Shown here: piece after piece, positions 14,261-22,922 of the stretch
Numbering within the stretch: the stretch's first letter is position 1
How the letters are laid out: every line of letters begins with the position of its first letter
Assembly (NCBI GenBank): GCA_044353855.1
Contig: JBILBF010000007.1
Coordinates: 1-32,759 of the forward strand
Source: UKL13-3 sp044353855
GTDB taxonomy: Bacteria > Bacteroidota > Bacteroidia > UKL13-3
Direction of reading: 5' to 3'
Length of the DNA: 32,759 nt
Position numbers and translations under genes: made by a program
The notes under the pieces: model-generated
Database searches by the model: none
Seen by the model: only the letters and a program-made list of their open reading frames with translations
What the model was told of the DNA's origin: nothing

Positions 14261-14797
14261 TTACAAATAGAGTTTTTGGTAAACGTCCCAAATTACTATT
14301 CCTGCACAAACAGACACATTGAGTGAGTGCTTGGTACCAAATTGTGGGATTTCAAGCGTAATATCCGCTTTATTTATAACAGCTTGGCTTACTCCTTCTA
14401 CTTCGTTTCCGAGCACCAATACATATTTTTTATCTTTTGTTGGACTAAACTCATTTAACAACAAACTTTGTTGTGTCTGCTCAATTCCAATTATTGTATA
14501 CCCTTCTTTTTTTAATTTTTCAACGCAAGATATTGCACTTTCACAATATTCCCATTTAACAGATTCAGTACTCCCTAGTGCTGTTTTTAAAATTTCTTTA
14601 TTAGGCGGAATTGCGCTAATTCCTGTGATATAGATACATTCAATGTTAAATGCATCACAGGTTCTGAAAACAGAGCCAATATTTTGTGCACTTCGAATAT
14701 TATCTAAAACTATAACGATCGATATTTTGTCTTTGTTTACATAAGCTAGTACTTCATCTCTATTCAACTCCGATAATTTCAGTTTCTTATTTGCCAT
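14261..14797 (-). CDS. SpoU/TrmH-family RNA 2'-O-methyltransferase
   Basis: 178 residues from ATG 14795-14797; a TTG three codons earlier is in frame but the ATG gives the natural start 'ANKKLKLSELNR'. The three SpoU (SPOUT) motifs are present: motif 1 'DNIRSAQNIGSVFRTCDAF', motif 2 'VLVLGNEVEGVS', and motif 3 'IPQFGTKHSLNVSVCAGIV'. These form the knotted SAM-binding site and the catalytic Arg/Asn/Ser set that methylates a ribose 2'-OH in tRNA or rRNA. It lacks the N-terminal substrate-binding domain of RlmB, so it is the short TrmH/TrmL-like type; the target nucleotide cannot be deduced. Transcribed toward the shared terminator at 14220. Confidence 0.9.
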   Translation of the reverse strand: MANKKLKLSELNRDEVLAYVNKDKISIVIVLDNIRSAQNIGSVFRTCDAFNIECIYITGISAIPPNKEILKTALGSTESVKWEYCESAISCVEKLKKEGYTIIGIEQTQQSLLLNEFSPTKDKKYVLVLGNEVEGVSQAVINKADITLEIPQFGTKHSLNVSVCAGIVIWDVYQKLYL

Positions 14798-14918
14798 AAC
14801 CTGCAATTAAATATATTTTACATTCATTTATCCTTTTTTTAACAATTAATACTGATAAAAATGCAATTGTTGTAAATGGTTAAGTGTGACTTGACAATAA
14901 AATATTCGATTAATTACT

Positions 14919-15780
14919 ATGAAACGTAAATCGCTTTTTTATCTATTTTACTTTGTTTATTTAACTACCGCATTTGGTCAAGCTCAAACTACTAGATTCA
15001 GTATTTAATTAAATGAGGGTATACCATACATGTTTGGTTCAATTCCATCAAACATCAGTGCTTATGGTGGATTAGGAGTAAGGTATAATCTTACTACTGC
15101 TTAAAGTTCACAATTTTCTTTCAATATCGCGACATTGAAGGGCTCTCAAGGACAAACAGAACCAAGGTTTTGTCTATCCTGATGAAGTGAGCAATTACAA
15201 ATCTTATCTTCCTAGATTTTACAATTATGCGATTAGTGGTCAATTGAATTTAGAACGTGTTTTAGACTTAAGATCGATAAAATTGTTTCGAAGAATGAAC
15301 CCTTATCTTGTTGGAGGAATTGGTTATACTTCACCTAGTGGAGACGGTTGGGTAGCCTAAAGATATTATGGGGCAGGAGCCAAAACATATAAAAAAGGAA
15401 TTTTAGACATATGGACAACTCAAGTTGGTGCAGTTATTCGAGTATACATAAGCCCTATGTTTGACTTAAACATTGGCTCCGAATTTAACCATTGCCAAAC
15501 ATTTTATTTAGATGGAATTTACACTGATAAAAAATACGATTATTACTTAACCAACTATATTGGAGTAAATGTAAAACTTGGATCATCTGAAGTCAAGCAA
15601 CAAATTGAATGGCTAAATGTTATTCCAAGAGAGCGTAAAGAAAATTACATTCAGCCGACTGAACCTGTTGTTGCCAAAAATACTTCTAACACAATACTAA
15701 CGATAAAAAAAGCTATACAACAAAACTTAAAAGCTAGAAAGGAAATTGATAAAAAAACATGGATAAATGTTGCTAAATAA
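14919..15780 (+). pseudogene. Outer-membrane beta-barrel protein gene broken by three in-frame TAA and one frameshift
   Basis: Starts 'KRKSLFYLFYFVYLTTAFGQAQ', a signal peptide, then TAA (15006-15008), 'LNEGIPYMFGSIPSNISAYGGLGVRYNLTTA' in two barrel-like strands, TAA (15102-15104), and 'SSQFSFNIATLKG'. Near 15140-15150 the reading moves to the next frame: 'NQGFVYPDEVSNYKSYLPRF', 'YAISGQLNLERVLD', 'MNPYLVGGIGYTSPSGDGWVA', TAA (15358-15360), then 'RYYGAGAKTYKKGILDIW' and an open tail to 15780 ('FDLNIGSEFNHCQTFYLDGI', 'LTNYIGVNVKLGS'). Strand pattern and the 'NPYLVGGIGY' / 'D..IGSEF' strands fit OmpA-like barrels of Bacteroidota. The open tail from 15457 (107 residues) cannot be a barrel alone. 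Confidence 0.85.
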
Positions 15781-15784
15781 AATG

Positions 15785-15818
15785 AAAAAAGCCTCGAACA
15801 ATTCGAGGCTTTTTTTTT
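15785..15818 (+). terminator. Intrinsic terminator after the broken barrel gene
   Basis: AAAAAAGCCTCGAA / TTCGAGGCTTTTTT stem of 14 bp with a 3-nt loop, ending in a run of nine T's. It separates the barrel pseudogene from mutS. Confidence 0.93.
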
Positions 15819-15869
15819 GTTCAAAAAATGTTGACTTACCTATAGTTAACTGATGTAATTTGCCGCTTC

Positions 15870-18473
15870 ATGCAAAAGAAAGAAATTGTTGAAACTCCGC
15901 TAATGAAGCAATACAATCAGATTAAAACCAAATACCCTGGTGCAATCTTATTGTTTCGTGTTGGAGATTTTTATGAAACTTTTGGTGAAGATGCTATTAA
16001 AACAGCCCAAATACTTGGCATTGTTCTTACCAAACGAGCAAATGGCTCCGCTTCACATATTGAATTAGCCGGATTTCCCCACCACTCTCTTGATACCTAT
16101 TTACCAAAACTTGTAAGAGCAGGCCAAAGAGTTGCCATTTGCGACCAACTCGAAGACCCAAAACTTACCAAAACGATTGTAAAAAGAGGCGTTACAGAAC
16201 TTATAACTCCCGGTGTATCTTATAATGATAAAATTCTTGACCATAAAGTTTCTAATTATTTAGCCGCAATACATTTTGATATTGATAAAACAGGCGTTGC
16301 ATTCTTAGATATTTCTACAGGCGAGTTTATGGCTGCCGAGGGTGATATTGACTATATCGATAAATTAATACAAGGATTTAAACCGGCTGAAATAATTATA
16401 GCTAAGCCTCAGTTTAAACAATTTCAACAACAATTTGGAGATAAATTCTACACCTATCAATTAGATGATTGGGCTTTTCAATTTGATTTTGCAAACGAAA
16501 CTTTAATCAATCATTTTAATACTGCCAACCTCAAAGGATTTGGTATTCAACAAATGACAGCAGCCGTTATTGCAGCTGGTGTTTGCTTGCATTATTTGTC
16601 AGAAACACATCACACTCAGGTACAGCATATATTATCTATTTCCCGCATTGATGAACAACAATTTGTATGGCTAGATCGATTTACTATTCGTAACTTAGAA
16701 TTATTATTCTCAGCTAATGAAAACGGGGTTTCGCTGATTCAGGTTTTAGATAAAACATCCACTCCTATGGGTGCTCGTCTACTTAAAAAATGGATAGTGT
16801 TACCCCTCAAAGAAATCATTAGTATTAACGATAGATTAGCAATTGTTGAATACGCCTATCATCAAACAGAAGAAAGAGATGGCATAATTGACAATTTAAA
16901 AAGTATTGGCGATTTGGAACGCCTTATCTCAAAAGTTGCCATGAGAAGGGTAAATCCTCGTGAATTACAACAACTTAATCGCTCGTTGAAGCATATAACA
17001 CCCATCAAAGAAGTTTTATTGAAAAGCAAACATGAAAAATTGATTGCTATTGCAAATCAATTGCATGATTGCACTTGGGTAATACAAAAAATAGATGCTG
17101 TTCTTAAACCCGAGCCTCCTATTGCTACAAACAAAGGTGAAGTTATTAATGAAGGTGTTGATATAGAATTAGATGAACTCAGGAAAATAGCCTATTCAGG
17201 TAAAGACTACCTCCTATCATTACAACAGCAAGAACAACAACGTACAGGTATTTCATCTCTTAAGATATCTTATAATAATGTATTTGGTTATTATTTAGAA
17301 GTAACCAATATACATAAAGACAAAGTTCCTTCTGAATGGATTCGCAAACAAACATTAACAAATGCCGAACGATACATAACTGAAGAACTAAAAATTTATG
17401 AAGAAAAAATTTTAGGGGCAGAGGATAAAATTAGCTCAATTGAAGAGCGATTATACAATGATTTGGTTGTAACTATTGCTGAGTATGTAGGCCAAATCCA
17501 ACAGAATGCTCTCGTCCTTGCACGAATGGATTGTTTAATGGGTTTTGCTGTGCTTGCACAAAAATATCATTACACAAAACCTCATCTAAATGAAGGTAAA
17601 AAATTATTGTTAAAAGACTCCAGACATCCAGTAATTGAACAGCAGCTTAAAATTGGTGACCCATATATTTCTAATGATATTTACCTCGACAATGAGCAAC
17701 AACAAGTTATTATACTTACTGGGCCAAATATGTCAGGTAAGTCTGCATTGCTCAGACAAGCAGCACTAAATGTAATCATGGCTCAAATAGGGAGCTTTGT
17801 CCCTTCATCGTATGCGGAAATTGGATTGGTAGATAAAATTTTTACCCGTGTTGGTGCCAGCGATAATATCTCAAGTGGCGAATCTACTTTTATGGTAGAG
17901 ATGACTGAAACAGCTAGTATCTTGAATAATATTTCTGACAGAAGTTTAATTTTACTTGATGAGATTGGGCGTGGTACCAGTACTTATGATGGTGTTTCAA
18001 TTGCTTGGGCAATAGCAGATTTTATTTGCAACCACCCTTCAAAACCCAAAACACTTTTTGCAACTCATTATCACGAATTAAATGATTTAGAAAAAACACA
18101 TTCAGCCATTCGAAATTTTCATATTGAAATTAAAGAAGCTGATCAAAAGATTATTTTCTTACGTAAATTAAAAGAAGGAGGCAGTGAACATAGTTTTGGT
18201 ATTCATGTTGCTAAAATGGCTGGAATGCCACAAATCGTAGTTCGAAAAGCTCAACAAATGTTGACTCAATTAGAATCTCAAAGAGAAGATTTAGGAGTAA
18301 TACAAGACAAACAATTACCTCATATTGGACAAGTTCAACTTTCCATGTTCCAATTAAACGACCCTATATTGGAGCAATTACGTGACGAATTATTAACCAT
18401 GGATGTGAATACACTTTCACCCATTGAAGCATTAATGAAAGTAAATGAATGGAAGAAAACACTGAGAAAATAA
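15870..18473 (+). CDS. mutS: DNA mismatch repair protein MutS
   Basis: 867 residues, normal MutS1 length. The mismatch-reading Phe-x-Glu is 'GDFYETFG' (Phe34, Glu36). The connector, lever and clamp domains follow, including the clamp/lever signature 'YNNVFGYYLEVTN'. The ATPase has Walker A 'TGPNMSGKSALLRQ' (about 617-630), the 'GASDNISSGESTFMVEM' N-3 loop, Walker B 'LILLDEIGRGTSTYDG' (Asp697, Glu698) and 'FATHYHEL'. C-terminal helices end 'LMKVNEWKKTLRK'. MutS binds base mismatches and small loops as a dimer and recruits MutL. Homopolymer-length changes elsewhere in the window are not due to loss of this gene, since it is intact. Confidence 0.98.
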   Translation: MQKKEIVETPLMKQYNQIKTKYPGAILLFRVGDFYETFGEDAIKTAQILGIVLTKRANGSASHIELAGFPHHSLDTYLPKLVRAGQRVAICDQLEDPKLTKTIVKRGVTELITPGVSYNDKILDHKVSNYLAAIHFDIDKTGVAFLDISTGEFMAAEGDIDYIDKLIQGFKPAEIIIAKPQFKQFQQQFGDKFYTYQLDDWAFQFDFANETLINHFNTANLKGFGIQQMTAAVIAAGVCLHYLSETHHTQVQHILSISRIDEQQFVWLDRFTIRNLELLFSANENGVSLIQVLDKTSTPMGARLLKKWIVLPLKEIISINDRLAIVEYAYHQTEERDGIIDNLKSIGDLERLISKVAMRRVNPRELQQLNRSLKHITPIKEVLLKSKHEKLIAIANQLHDCTWVIQKIDAVLKPEPPIATNKGEVINEGVDIELDELRKIAYSGKDYLLSLQQQEQQRTGISSLKISYNNVFGYYLEVTNIHKDKVPSEWIRKQTLTNAERYITEELKIYEEKILGAEDKISSIEERLYNDLVVTIAEYVGQIQQNALVLARMDCLMGFAVLAQKYHYTKPHLNEGKKLLLKDSRHPVIEQQLKIGDPYISNDIYLDNEQQQVIILTGPNMSGKSALLRQAALNVIMAQIGSFVPSSYAEIGLVDKIFTRVGASDNISSGESTFMVEMTETASILNNISDRSLILLDEIGRGTSTYDGVSIAWAIADFICNHPSKPKTLFATHYHELNDLEKTHSAIRNFHIEIKEADQKIIFLRKLKEGGSEHSFGIHVAKMAGMPQIVVRKAQQMLTQLESQREDLGVIQDKQLPHIGQVQLSMFQLNDPILEQLRDELLTMDVNTLSPIEALMKVNEWKKTLRK

Positions 18474-18476
18474 CCT

Positions 18477-18499
18477 TTAGCACTATTCTGTGGTGCTAA
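18477..18499 (+). terminator. Weak hairpin after mutS
   Basis: TTAGCAC / GTGCTAA, 7-bp stem and 9-nt loop, 3 nt after the mutS stop and followed only by TTTAAC. Position fits a terminator but the T-run is poor. Confidence 0.35.
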
Positions 18500-18589
18500 T
18501 TTAACATGCATTTAAACCATTAATGTAAAAAAATAAAACCCGCATTATCAGGTATATTTAGAAATTATAAAAAGTTTTTAACTCATTTT

Positions 18590-18619
18590 TTGGCTGCAAA
18601 AAGTAAAACACTATATTTG
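18590..18619 (+). promoter_or_regulatory. Promoter of tRNA-Gly
   Basis: TTG at 18590-18592 (in a TTTTTTGG context), 19 nt, then TATATTTG at 18612-18619: a full match to the Bacteroidota -33/-7 arrangement, 19 nt before the tRNA. Confidence 0.7.
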
Positions 18620-18638
18620 CATCCCATTACAGGAAATT

Positions 18639-18714
18639 GCGAAAGTAGCTCAGCTGGTAGAGCGCAACCTTGCCAAGGTTGAGGTCGCGAGTTCGAACCT
18701 CGTCTTTCGCTCCA
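18639..18714 (+). tRNA. tRNA-Gly (anticodon GCC), CCA encoded
   Basis: Acceptor GCGAAAG pairs with CTTTCGC, then T and an encoded CCA. D-arm GCTC...GAGC, anticodon arm CAACC-TTGCCAA-GGTTG, T-arm GCGAG-TTCGAAC-CTCGT. The GCC anticodon reads GGY glycine codons. Confidence 0.96.
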
Positions 18715-18721
18715 TTGTTCT

Positions 18722-18785
18722 GGTCATTAGTTAATAGTCATTTTATGTAAATTACTTTAAATAATATTAACTAATGACCCTTTTT
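18722..18785 (+). terminator. 15-bp inverted repeat between the two tRNA genes (terminator-like)
   Basis: GGTCATTAGTTAATA (18722-18736) is perfectly complementary to TATTAACTAATGACC (18765-18779), with a 28-nt loop, followed by CTTTTTATTT. This would stop or pause transcription from the tRNA-Gly promoter; alternatively the hairpin guides separation of a Gly-Leu co-transcript, since no separate promoter fits before tRNA-Leu. Confidence 0.6.
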
Positions 18786-18789
18786 ATTT

Positions 18790-18874
18790 GCCCGGGTGGT
18801 GGAATTGGTAGACACGCAGGACTTAAAATCCTGTATCCTTTAAAGATGTGCGGGTTCAAGTCCCGCCTCGGGTA
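18790..18874 (+). tRNA. tRNA-Leu (anticodon TAA), no encoded CCA
   Basis: Acceptor GCCCGGG pairs with CTCGGGT (with two G-U pairs), discriminator A, no CCA. D-arm with GGTAGACAC, anticodon arm AGGACTTAAAATCCT with loop CTTAAAA, a long class II variable arm (GTATCCTTTAAAGATGTG) and T-arm CGGGTTCAAGTCCCG. 85 nt. Confidence 0.95.
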
Positions 18875-18913
18875 CAACAGCTTTTTAAAATGTATTTTTA
18901 GAAAAATAACAGC

Positions 18914-19120
18914 ATGAAAAAATTAGCCATTACGTTACTCTCTTTTACTTCATTTGCTTTTTTATTGGCTTCTTGCCATTATGGCCAAAGTGAGGCTAAG
19001 CAAACAATTGAACGTAATGAACAATACAAAACTGAAAAAGCTGATTACTCAATAAACAGAGCTGATGGAGAAACTACCACTCCTCCCGAAACAGTTGCTG
19101 CTGACACTACTTCAAAATAA
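18914..19120 (+). CDS. Small lipoprotein of unknown function
   Basis: 68 residues with a lipoprotein signal: Lys-Lys, hydrophobic 4-18, lipobox LASC and Cys21. The mature part (about 47 residues) is hydrophilic, charged and Thr/Glu-rich ('KQTIERNEQYKTEKADYSIN'), with no recognisable domain. The next gene starts 4-7 nt after its stop, so the two are probably co-transcribed. I do not recognise the family. Confidence 0.7.
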   Translation: MKKLAITLLSFTSFAFLLASCHYGQSEAKQTIERNEQYKTEKADYSINRADGETTTPPETVAADTTSK

Positions 19121-19123
19121 TAG

Positions 19124-19624
19124 TTGTTGAACTCTTTTGAATTGAATACTGATGCTGATAAAGAAAGTAGGTATCAATCTTTGTTACCTCAAATTGAAGC
19201 TCTGTGTTTAAATGAAACGAATGTAACAGCAAATCTTTCCAATATTGCAGCTGCCTTAAAACAAACCTTTAATTGGTGGTGGGTAGGTTTTTATCTTGTT
19301 CATCAAAATGAATTAATTGTAGGCCCATTTCAGGGACCTGTAGCATGTACCCGAATTGCATTGGGTAAAGGTGTATGCGGAAACAGTTGGCTGCAAAAAC
19401 AAACTATTGTTGTTGCAAATGTTCACGAATTTGAAGGACATATTGAATGCAGCAGCGAATCTCAATCAGAAATTGTTGTACCTATAATGCATAACAACAA
19501 CGTGCTTGCGGTATTAGATGTCGATAGTCAATTTCTTAATCACTTTGATGATATTGATTCACATTATTTAGAAAAACTAGCCTTGTATATTGCTGATTTT
19601 ATGGTTATAGCACAAAGTAATTAG
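19124..19624 (+). CDS. msrC: Free methionine-(R)-sulfoxide reductase (GAF domain, fRMsr)
   Basis: 166 residues forming a single GAF domain: 'WWWVGFYLVHQNELIVGPFQG' spans 51-71, then 'PVACTRIALGKGVCGNSWLQ', 'VHEFEGHIECSSESQSEIVV' and 'VLAVLDVDSQFLNHFDDID'. The three redox cysteines Cys75, Cys85 and Cys109 have the same spacing (10 and 24) as Cys84, Cys94 and Cys118 of the E. coli enzyme. It reduces free L-methionine-(R)-sulfoxide, with thioredoxin regenerating the enzyme. No ATG is available: translation starts at TTG 19124 or the adjacent TTG 19127. Its TAG shares bases with the TAA of the convergent DUF962 gene. Confidence 0.92.
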   Translation: MLNSFELNTDADKESRYQSLLPQIEALCLNETNVTANLSNIAAALKQTFNWWWVGFYLVHQNELIVGPFQGPVACTRIALGKGVCGNSWLQKQTIVVANVHEFEGHIECSSESQSEIVVPIMHNNNVLAVLDVDSQFLNHFDDIDSHYLEKLALYIADFMVIAQSN

Positions 19625-20076
19625 GTATATCGAATACCTAATTTAATATACATAAAACTGAGTAACCACGCTGGTCCAATAAGTAAAAACTGAAGGTCTT
19701 TTAAAAATGATGGTTTTTTACCCTCTATTTTGTGCCCATAAAATTGACCTAACCAAGCTGCAATAAAAATTACAATAGCACTTTGCCAAATTGGGACCGG
19801 AAACATTCCTAAGCCTCTTATGCCCAAAAAACATAAGCCATAAAACAACGCAATTCCCACAGCTATAAAAGGAGAGAGCGTTACATAAAAAAGCAACACA
19901 AATATCATCGTGATGACTGCTAAATTTGTAGCACCAGCAATAGGAATAAGAGACAAAAGACACACAATACTAAAAAAAATAAACGGAACACATATCCAAT
20001 GAATTCGTTTATTTAGTTGATTTTGATGACTTTTAGCATACTCATCAAACCATTGTTGTATAGTTTTTTGTGGCAT
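19621..20076 (-). CDS. DUF962 / Mpo1-like integral membrane protein
   Basis: 151 residues with four or so hydrophobic segments (about 26-48, 50-72, 73-87, 96-112). The family signature is present: N-terminal 'WFDEYAKSHQNQLNKRIHWICVP' split around residues 9-31, and C-terminal 'GQFYGHKIEGKKPSFLKDL' then 'LLIGPAWLLSF'. The conserved His residues match those that bind iron in yeast Mpo1, a 2-hydroxy fatty acid dioxygenase. Substrate in bacteria is not established. Convergent with the fRMsr gene; the two stop codons overlap (19621-19624) with no room for a terminator between them. Confidence 0.85.
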   Translation of the reverse strand: MPQKTIQQWFDEYAKSHQNQLNKRIHWICVPFIFFSIVCLLSLIPIAGATNLAVITMIFVLLFYVTLSPFIAVGIALFYGLCFLGIRGLGMFPVPIWQSAIVIFIAAWLGQFYGHKIEGKKPSFLKDLQFLLIGPAWLLSFMYIKLGIRYT

Positions 20077-20118
20077 TTATTTCAAATTAATTAACCAAAT
20101 ATAACTCAATATTTCTTG

Positions 20119-20126
20119 TAAATTTG
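20119..20126 (+). promoter_or_regulatory. -7 element TAAATTTG of gatB
   Basis: Perfect TAnnTTTG, 12 nt upstream of the ATG at 20139. That implies a very short or nearly leaderless 5' UTR. Confidence 0.55.
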
Positions 20127-20138
20127 ACCTTTCAATTT

Positions 20139-21596
20139 ATGGAGATAGACTACACAAAATATGAACCTGTAATTGGGTTAGAAGTTCATGCACAAATGCT
20201 TACTAAAAGTAAAGCTTATTGCAGTGACGGTAATGAATTTGGAGCTTTACCCAATACACTCGTAAGTGCAATAAGTTTAGGCCATCCAGGCACCTTACCT
20301 GTTCACAATACTGAAGCCGTTAAGTATGCCATTAAATTAGGTCTCGCATGCAGCAGCAACATAACTGAGTTTAATTATTACGCACGTAAAAATTACTTCT
20401 ACGCTGATTTACCCAAAGGATATCAGATATCTCAAGATACCACGCCTATCTGCACAGGCGGTTTTATTGACGTAAAACTAAAAGACGGAAACAGTAAACG
20501 TATTCGATTAACAAGAATACACATGGAAGAAGATACGGGGAAAAGTATGCATGATCAAGATTTATACGATACTTTATTAGACTATAATCGAGCAGGTGTT
20601 CCATTGGTAGAAATGGTGTCTGAACCAGATATTCGAACAGGTGAAGAGGCGTATCAATTTTTAACAGAAATTCGCAAACTTGTGCGCTATTTAGATATTT
20701 GTGATGGAAATATGGAAGAAGGCTCAATGAGATGTGATGCAAATGTTTCTGTTAGACTGAAAGGTGCCGAAATGTTTGGTGTGAAGGTAGAAGTAAAAAA
20801 TATGAATTCTATAAGCAACGTGCAACGTGCCATTGATTATGAAATAAAACGCCAAATCGAAGCTCTTGAAAAAGGAGAAAAAATATACCAAGAAACACGA
20901 ACCTTTAATGCCCTTAAAGGAGATACAATAGTGATGCGCTCAAAAGAAGGAGCAAGTGATTACCGCTATTTTCCTGAACCGGATTTACCTCCTTTACATA
21001 TTACAAAATCTTATATAGAAAACTTGCAATCACAGATGCAAGCTCTTCCTAAAGAATTGCATTCTAAATTCACATCACAATACGGATTGAATGATTATGA
21101 TGCAAGTATATTAACCGATAACAAGGAAACGGCTATGTATTTTGAATCCATTCTTGAACATACCCAAAATTATAAATCAGCATCAAACTGGTTAATGGTT
21201 CATGTTCGTGGTTTTTTAAACGAACAAGCATTGGATATTAAACAATTTGTATTGTCACCCCAAAAAATTGCTGAAATTATCGCATTGGTTGACGAAGGGA
21301 AGATTTCAAACTCTGTTGCTTCTCAAAAAATATTCCCTGCAATGATTGCAGATCCTCTTAAGTCTGTTTTGGCAATTGCCGAAGCCTTAAATTTAATTCA
21401 ACAAAGCAATAGTGATGAATTACAGAAATGGATAAATGAAGCGTTAGCTAAATATCCTGAAAAAGTTTTTGAATACAAAGAAGGAAAAACCTCTTTGGTT
21501 GGATTGTTTATGGGAGAAGTAATGAAGTATAGTAAGGGAAAAGCTGATCCCAAAATTGCAAATAAACTTTTGCTACACACACTCGATCAATCTTGA
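20139..21596 (+). CDS. gatB: Aspartyl/glutamyl-tRNA amidotransferase subunit B
   Basis: 485 residues, full length. Opens 'YEPVIGLEVHAQMLTKSKAYC' split over 7-27, then 'LGHPGTLPVHN', 'YYARKNYFYADLPKGYQISQ', 'RIHMEEDTGKSMHD', 'DYNRAGVPLVEMVSEPDI', 'DGNMEEGSMRCDANVSVR' and 'KNMNSISNVQRAIDYE', all GatB cradle-domain signatures, followed by the helical and YqeY-like tail domains. GatB is the kinase/transamidase partner in GatCAB, converting Glu-tRNA(Gln) and/or Asp-tRNA(Asn). The ATG at 20139 is chosen over a TTG at 20124 because the N-terminus aligns there and the -7 box would lie across the earlier start. gatA and gatC are not in the window. Confidence 0.97.
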   Translation: MEIDYTKYEPVIGLEVHAQMLTKSKAYCSDGNEFGALPNTLVSAISLGHPGTLPVHNTEAVKYAIKLGLACSSNITEFNYYARKNYFYADLPKGYQISQDTTPICTGGFIDVKLKDGNSKRIRLTRIHMEEDTGKSMHDQDLYDTLLDYNRAGVPLVEMVSEPDIRTGEEAYQFLTEIRKLVRYLDICDGNMEEGSMRCDANVSVRLKGAEMFGVKVEVKNMNSISNVQRAIDYEIKRQIEALEKGEKIYQETRTFNALKGDTIVMRSKEGASDYRYFPEPDLPPLHITKSYIENLQSQMQALPKELHSKFTSQYGLNDYDASILTDNKETAMYFESILEHTQNYKSASNWLMVHVRGFLNEQALDIKQFVLSPQKIAEIIALVDEGKISNSVASQKIFPAMIADPLKSVLAIAEALNLIQQSNSDELQKWINEALAKYPEKVFEYKEGKTSLVGLFMGEVMKYSKGKADPKIANKLLLHTLDQS

Positions 21597-21655
21597 TAAA
21601 ATTAAAAACCCTCTTTTTCACCAATAATTATTGACTTAAAAACCATTCCAACATA

Positions 21656-22780
21656 ATGAATACACTAACAAAAATAAGCACTTCTTTTATTGCAAGTTTA
21701 AGCGCCTTAATTCTTGTTTCTTGTGGTAGTGATGCTGCAACTCAAAGCGGATTTACCATTAAAGGAAAGATATCTAATACTACTGAAAAAACGATAATAG
21801 TAAACGAACTAACTCCTAAAGGTCTGATTTTATTAGACTCTTCAACTATATCGAAAGATGGCACATTTGAACTAAATGGTAAAGTAAGCGAAAAAACGTT
21901 TGCTATAATCAATTTCCCAAAAGGTGCAGTGTTGCTGGTATTAGATTCAACAACAAATATGGCGTTGAGTATTGATGCAAAAACGCCAGATCAATTTGGC
22001 GTAAAAGGCTCCGAAGACACCGAACAACTCAGAAAATTATTGGAAGTAAACAATATGTACATGCAAGCATTACGAGGTCTTGAATCAAAATATGCTCAAT
22101 ACAATGCTACCGTTCCATCAATTGCCGTTCAAAATCAAATTAGAAAAGAGTACGATAGTTTAATGTTGGCGCGTGCAACTGATATTCAACAATTTATTTT
22201 TAAAGGAACACCGAGTATAACTGCCTATTTTGCTACTAATTTTTTAACAGCCGAAGCCGACTTTCCATTTTTTGACAAAGTAGATAAACTGTTTTACAGC
22301 CAGTTTAGCAACTCAAAATATGCCCGAGAACATCACCAAAGAGTTGAAACATTGCGTAGAACTGCAATTGGAGAAACAGCACCAGATATCATATTATCAG
22401 ATCCATATGGCAAGACTATCGCTCTTTCTTCATTACGAGGTAAATACACTTTAATAGATTTTTGGGCAAGTTGGTGCAAACCGTGTAGGATGGAAAATCC
22501 AAATGTAGTAAGGATGTATACCAAATTTAAATCCAAAGGGTTTGAAGTGTTCAGCGTTTCTTTAGATGATAATAAAGACTCATGGATAAAAGCTATTAAT
22601 GATGATAAATTATTGTGGAACCACGTAAGTGATTTGAAAAAATGGAATGCTTCAGTTGTTCCTTTGTATAATATTGAATCTATTCCATTTACCATTTTAC
22701 TTGATAAAGAAGGAAAAATCATAGCCAAAAACTTAAGGGGTGAAGACCTCGAAAAGAAATTAGCTGAGTTAATGCCTTAA
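21656..22780 (+). CDS. TlpA/ResA-like thiol-disulfide lipoprotein with N-terminal DUF4369-like domain
   Basis: 374 residues. Lipobox LVSC with Cys23 predicts a lipoprotein. Residues 31-130 ('GFTIKGKISNTTEKTIIVNEL', then 'LDSSTISKDGTFELNGKV') form the beta-rich DUF4369-type domain common in Bacteroidota; 130-235 are helical. The C-terminal thioredoxin fold starts at 'IGETAPDIILSDPYGKTIAL' (238-257), has the active site 'WASWCKPCRMENP' with Cys274 and Cys277, and the cis-Pro loop 'IESIPFTILLDKEGKI'. Such proteins keep extracytoplasmic thiols reduced, for example for cytochrome c maturation or metal handling. Monocistronic, 59 nt after gatB. Confidence 0.9.
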   Translation: MNTLTKISTSFIASLSALILVSCGSDAATQSGFTIKGKISNTTEKTIIVNELTPKGLILLDSSTISKDGTFELNGKVSEKTFAIINFPKGAVLLVLDSTTNMALSIDAKTPDQFGVKGSEDTEQLRKLLEVNNMYMQALRGLESKYAQYNATVPSIAVQNQIRKEYDSLMLARATDIQQFIFKGTPSITAYFATNFLTAEADFPFFDKVDKLFYSQFSNSKYAREHHQRVETLRRTAIGETAPDIILSDPYGKTIALSSLRGKYTLIDFWASWCKPCRMENPNVVRMYTKFKSKGFEVFSVSLDDNKDSWIKAINDDKLLWNHVSDLKKWNASVVPLYNIESIPFTILLDKEGKIIAKNLRGEDLEKKLAELMP

Positions 22781-22922
22781 TAATTGTGTGGATACAAAAT
22801 TATACATTTAACATAACCCTTTTTACCTTTATATGGAATCTTCATTGGGTTCGTAACAATTAATTAAACATTAGTTAATATTGAACTTATAACATTTAGT
22901 GAATGTTACCAAAAAATAAGAC

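Noticed and set aside
14319..14633. Plus-strand frame of 104 codons opposite the SpoU methyltransferase
   Set aside because: Antisense to conserved SpoU motifs and lacking a promoter or family match.
1882..15780. Reassignment of TAA as a sense codon, suggested by several in-frame TAA codons
   Set aside because: mutS, gatB, dnaN, the photolyases and the operon genes show no internal TAA and many end at TAA; the lipoprotein pseudogene also carries TGA and TAG. Gene decay or sequencing error explains it better.
22333..22728. Minus-strand frame of 131 codons inside the TlpA-like gene
   Set aside because: Antisense shadow with no recognisable domain.
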